A stretch of 64,000 bases of DNA. Source: an uncultured Oscillospiraceae bacterium (GTDB lineage Bacteria; Bacillota; Clostridia; Oscillospirales; Ruminococcaceae). Within the stretch, counting starts at the first letter, position 1. Each line of letters begins with the position of its first letter. Positions 63,685 to 64,000 of this stretch are shown in pieces. The notes below the pieces were generated by a model. That model saw nothing but the letters and a program-made list of their open reading frames with translations, ran no database searches and was not told where the DNA came from. The position numbers were made by a program, and so were the translations under genes. Where the stretch lies: positions 1 to 64,000 of the forward strand of contig CASFKY010000053.1 in assembly GCA_949295465.1 (NCBI GenBank). The letters are read 5' to 3'.

Positions 63685-64000
63685 TTACTCTTCATCCCGG
63701 TAGGTCATCCGGCCGCCCTTGAATGTGTACTTCACCCGGCCATAGAGGGTGGCGCCCCCAAAGGGGGTATTGTGGCTCTTGGAGTGGAAGCGGCTGGGGT
63801 CCACCACCCAAGGGGTGTCCAGATCCGCCAGAACCAGGTCGGCGGCATAACCCAGGGCCAGCTTGCCCCGGCTTTCCAGCCCCAGCACCCGGGCGGGGCC
63901 GGCGCTCATCAGTTCGCTCAGGGTGCTCAGGGGCAGGCCCTTTTCCCGGCAGAGCTTGGTGTAGCAGACCCCGAAGGCGGTCTCACTGCCCACCATGCCC
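63685..64000 (-). CDS. pyrC: Dihydroorotase, 3' part (cut by the window edge)
   Basis: The C-terminal 104 residues of a dihydroorotase-type amidohydrolase: GMVGSETAFGVCYTKLCREK is the family's G-x-E-T motif, followed by LGLESRGKLALGYAADLVLA, KSHNTPFGGATLYGRV and a final TFKGGRMTYRDEE. In pyrimidine synthesis it closes carbamoyl aspartate to dihydroorotate. Context (immediately before pyrF) supports PyrC over the related allantoinase or hydantoinase. The N-terminal metal-binding part lies beyond position 64000. Confidence 0.9.
   Translation of the reverse strand, partial: GMVGSETAFGVCYTKLCREKGLPLSTLSELMSAGPARVLGLESRGKLALGYAADLVLADLDTPWVVDPSRFHSKSHNTPFGGATLYGRVKYTFKGGRMTYRDEE

Overview
The window looks like a chromosomal segment of a GC-rich anaerobic gut Firmicute, probably of the Ruminococcaceae/Oscillospiraceae (Faecalibacterium, Gemmiger or Subdoligranulum type). 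The basis is an Rnf complex in the clostridial order rnfCDGEAB, pyruvate formate-lyase under a ZTP riboswitch, an orphan 3-hydroxybutyryl-CoA dehydrogenase, a giant 2-hydroxyacyl-CoA dehydratase/activase fusion, T-box and THF riboswitch leaders, and a class 1B PyrD/PyrK. The genus is an inference; no rRNA or other decisive marker is present.

Region 1 (1-8654) is the right end of an integrated mobile element, prophage or ICE-like. It has a tightly overlapping leftward set of at least ten small genes, a Cro-like/CI-like divergent switch with repeated operators, two rightward small genes that share a near-identical promoter-RBS cassette, and a large serine recombinase whose last codons and stop lie inside the initiator tRNA-fMet gene (8655-8731). 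No capsid, tail or terminase genes are visible; the other end of the element lies left of the window.

Region 2 (8732-28330) is core energy metabolism: a TIM-barrel amidohydrolase, a secreted ComEC-like metallo-hydrolase, the rnfCDGEAB operon (leftward), an M20 dipeptidase, an IclR regulator followed by hbd with a perfect operator palindrome, ZTP riboswitch-pflA-pflB, and the 1457-residue activase/dehydratase fusion.

Region 3 (28330-54700) is mostly transport and housekeeping. It holds a T-box-controlled pair (unknown protein plus CstA), a phospholipase C-like protein, a UMF1-type MFS protein, a DUF368 lipid carrier flippase, exonuclease III (with a probable pair of compensating indels), a MATE exporter and a MacAB-type efflux operon. 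It continues with a BMP/nucleoside ABC importer, an HD hydrolase, THF-riboswitch folT, an M3 oligopeptidase, a GT2 glycosyltransferase, a YtcJ-like amidohydrolase, a membrane-anchored MerR regulator with YbjQ, and a DEAD-box helicase.

Region 4 (54750-64000) has a cyclic-di-AMP receptor, HU, and a nearly complete de novo pyrimidine cluster reading leftward: pyrC (cut by the window edge), pyrF, pyrK, pyrD, pyrE, carA, carB.

All coordinates were read by eye from the sequence. Family names come from motif recognition, not database searches.
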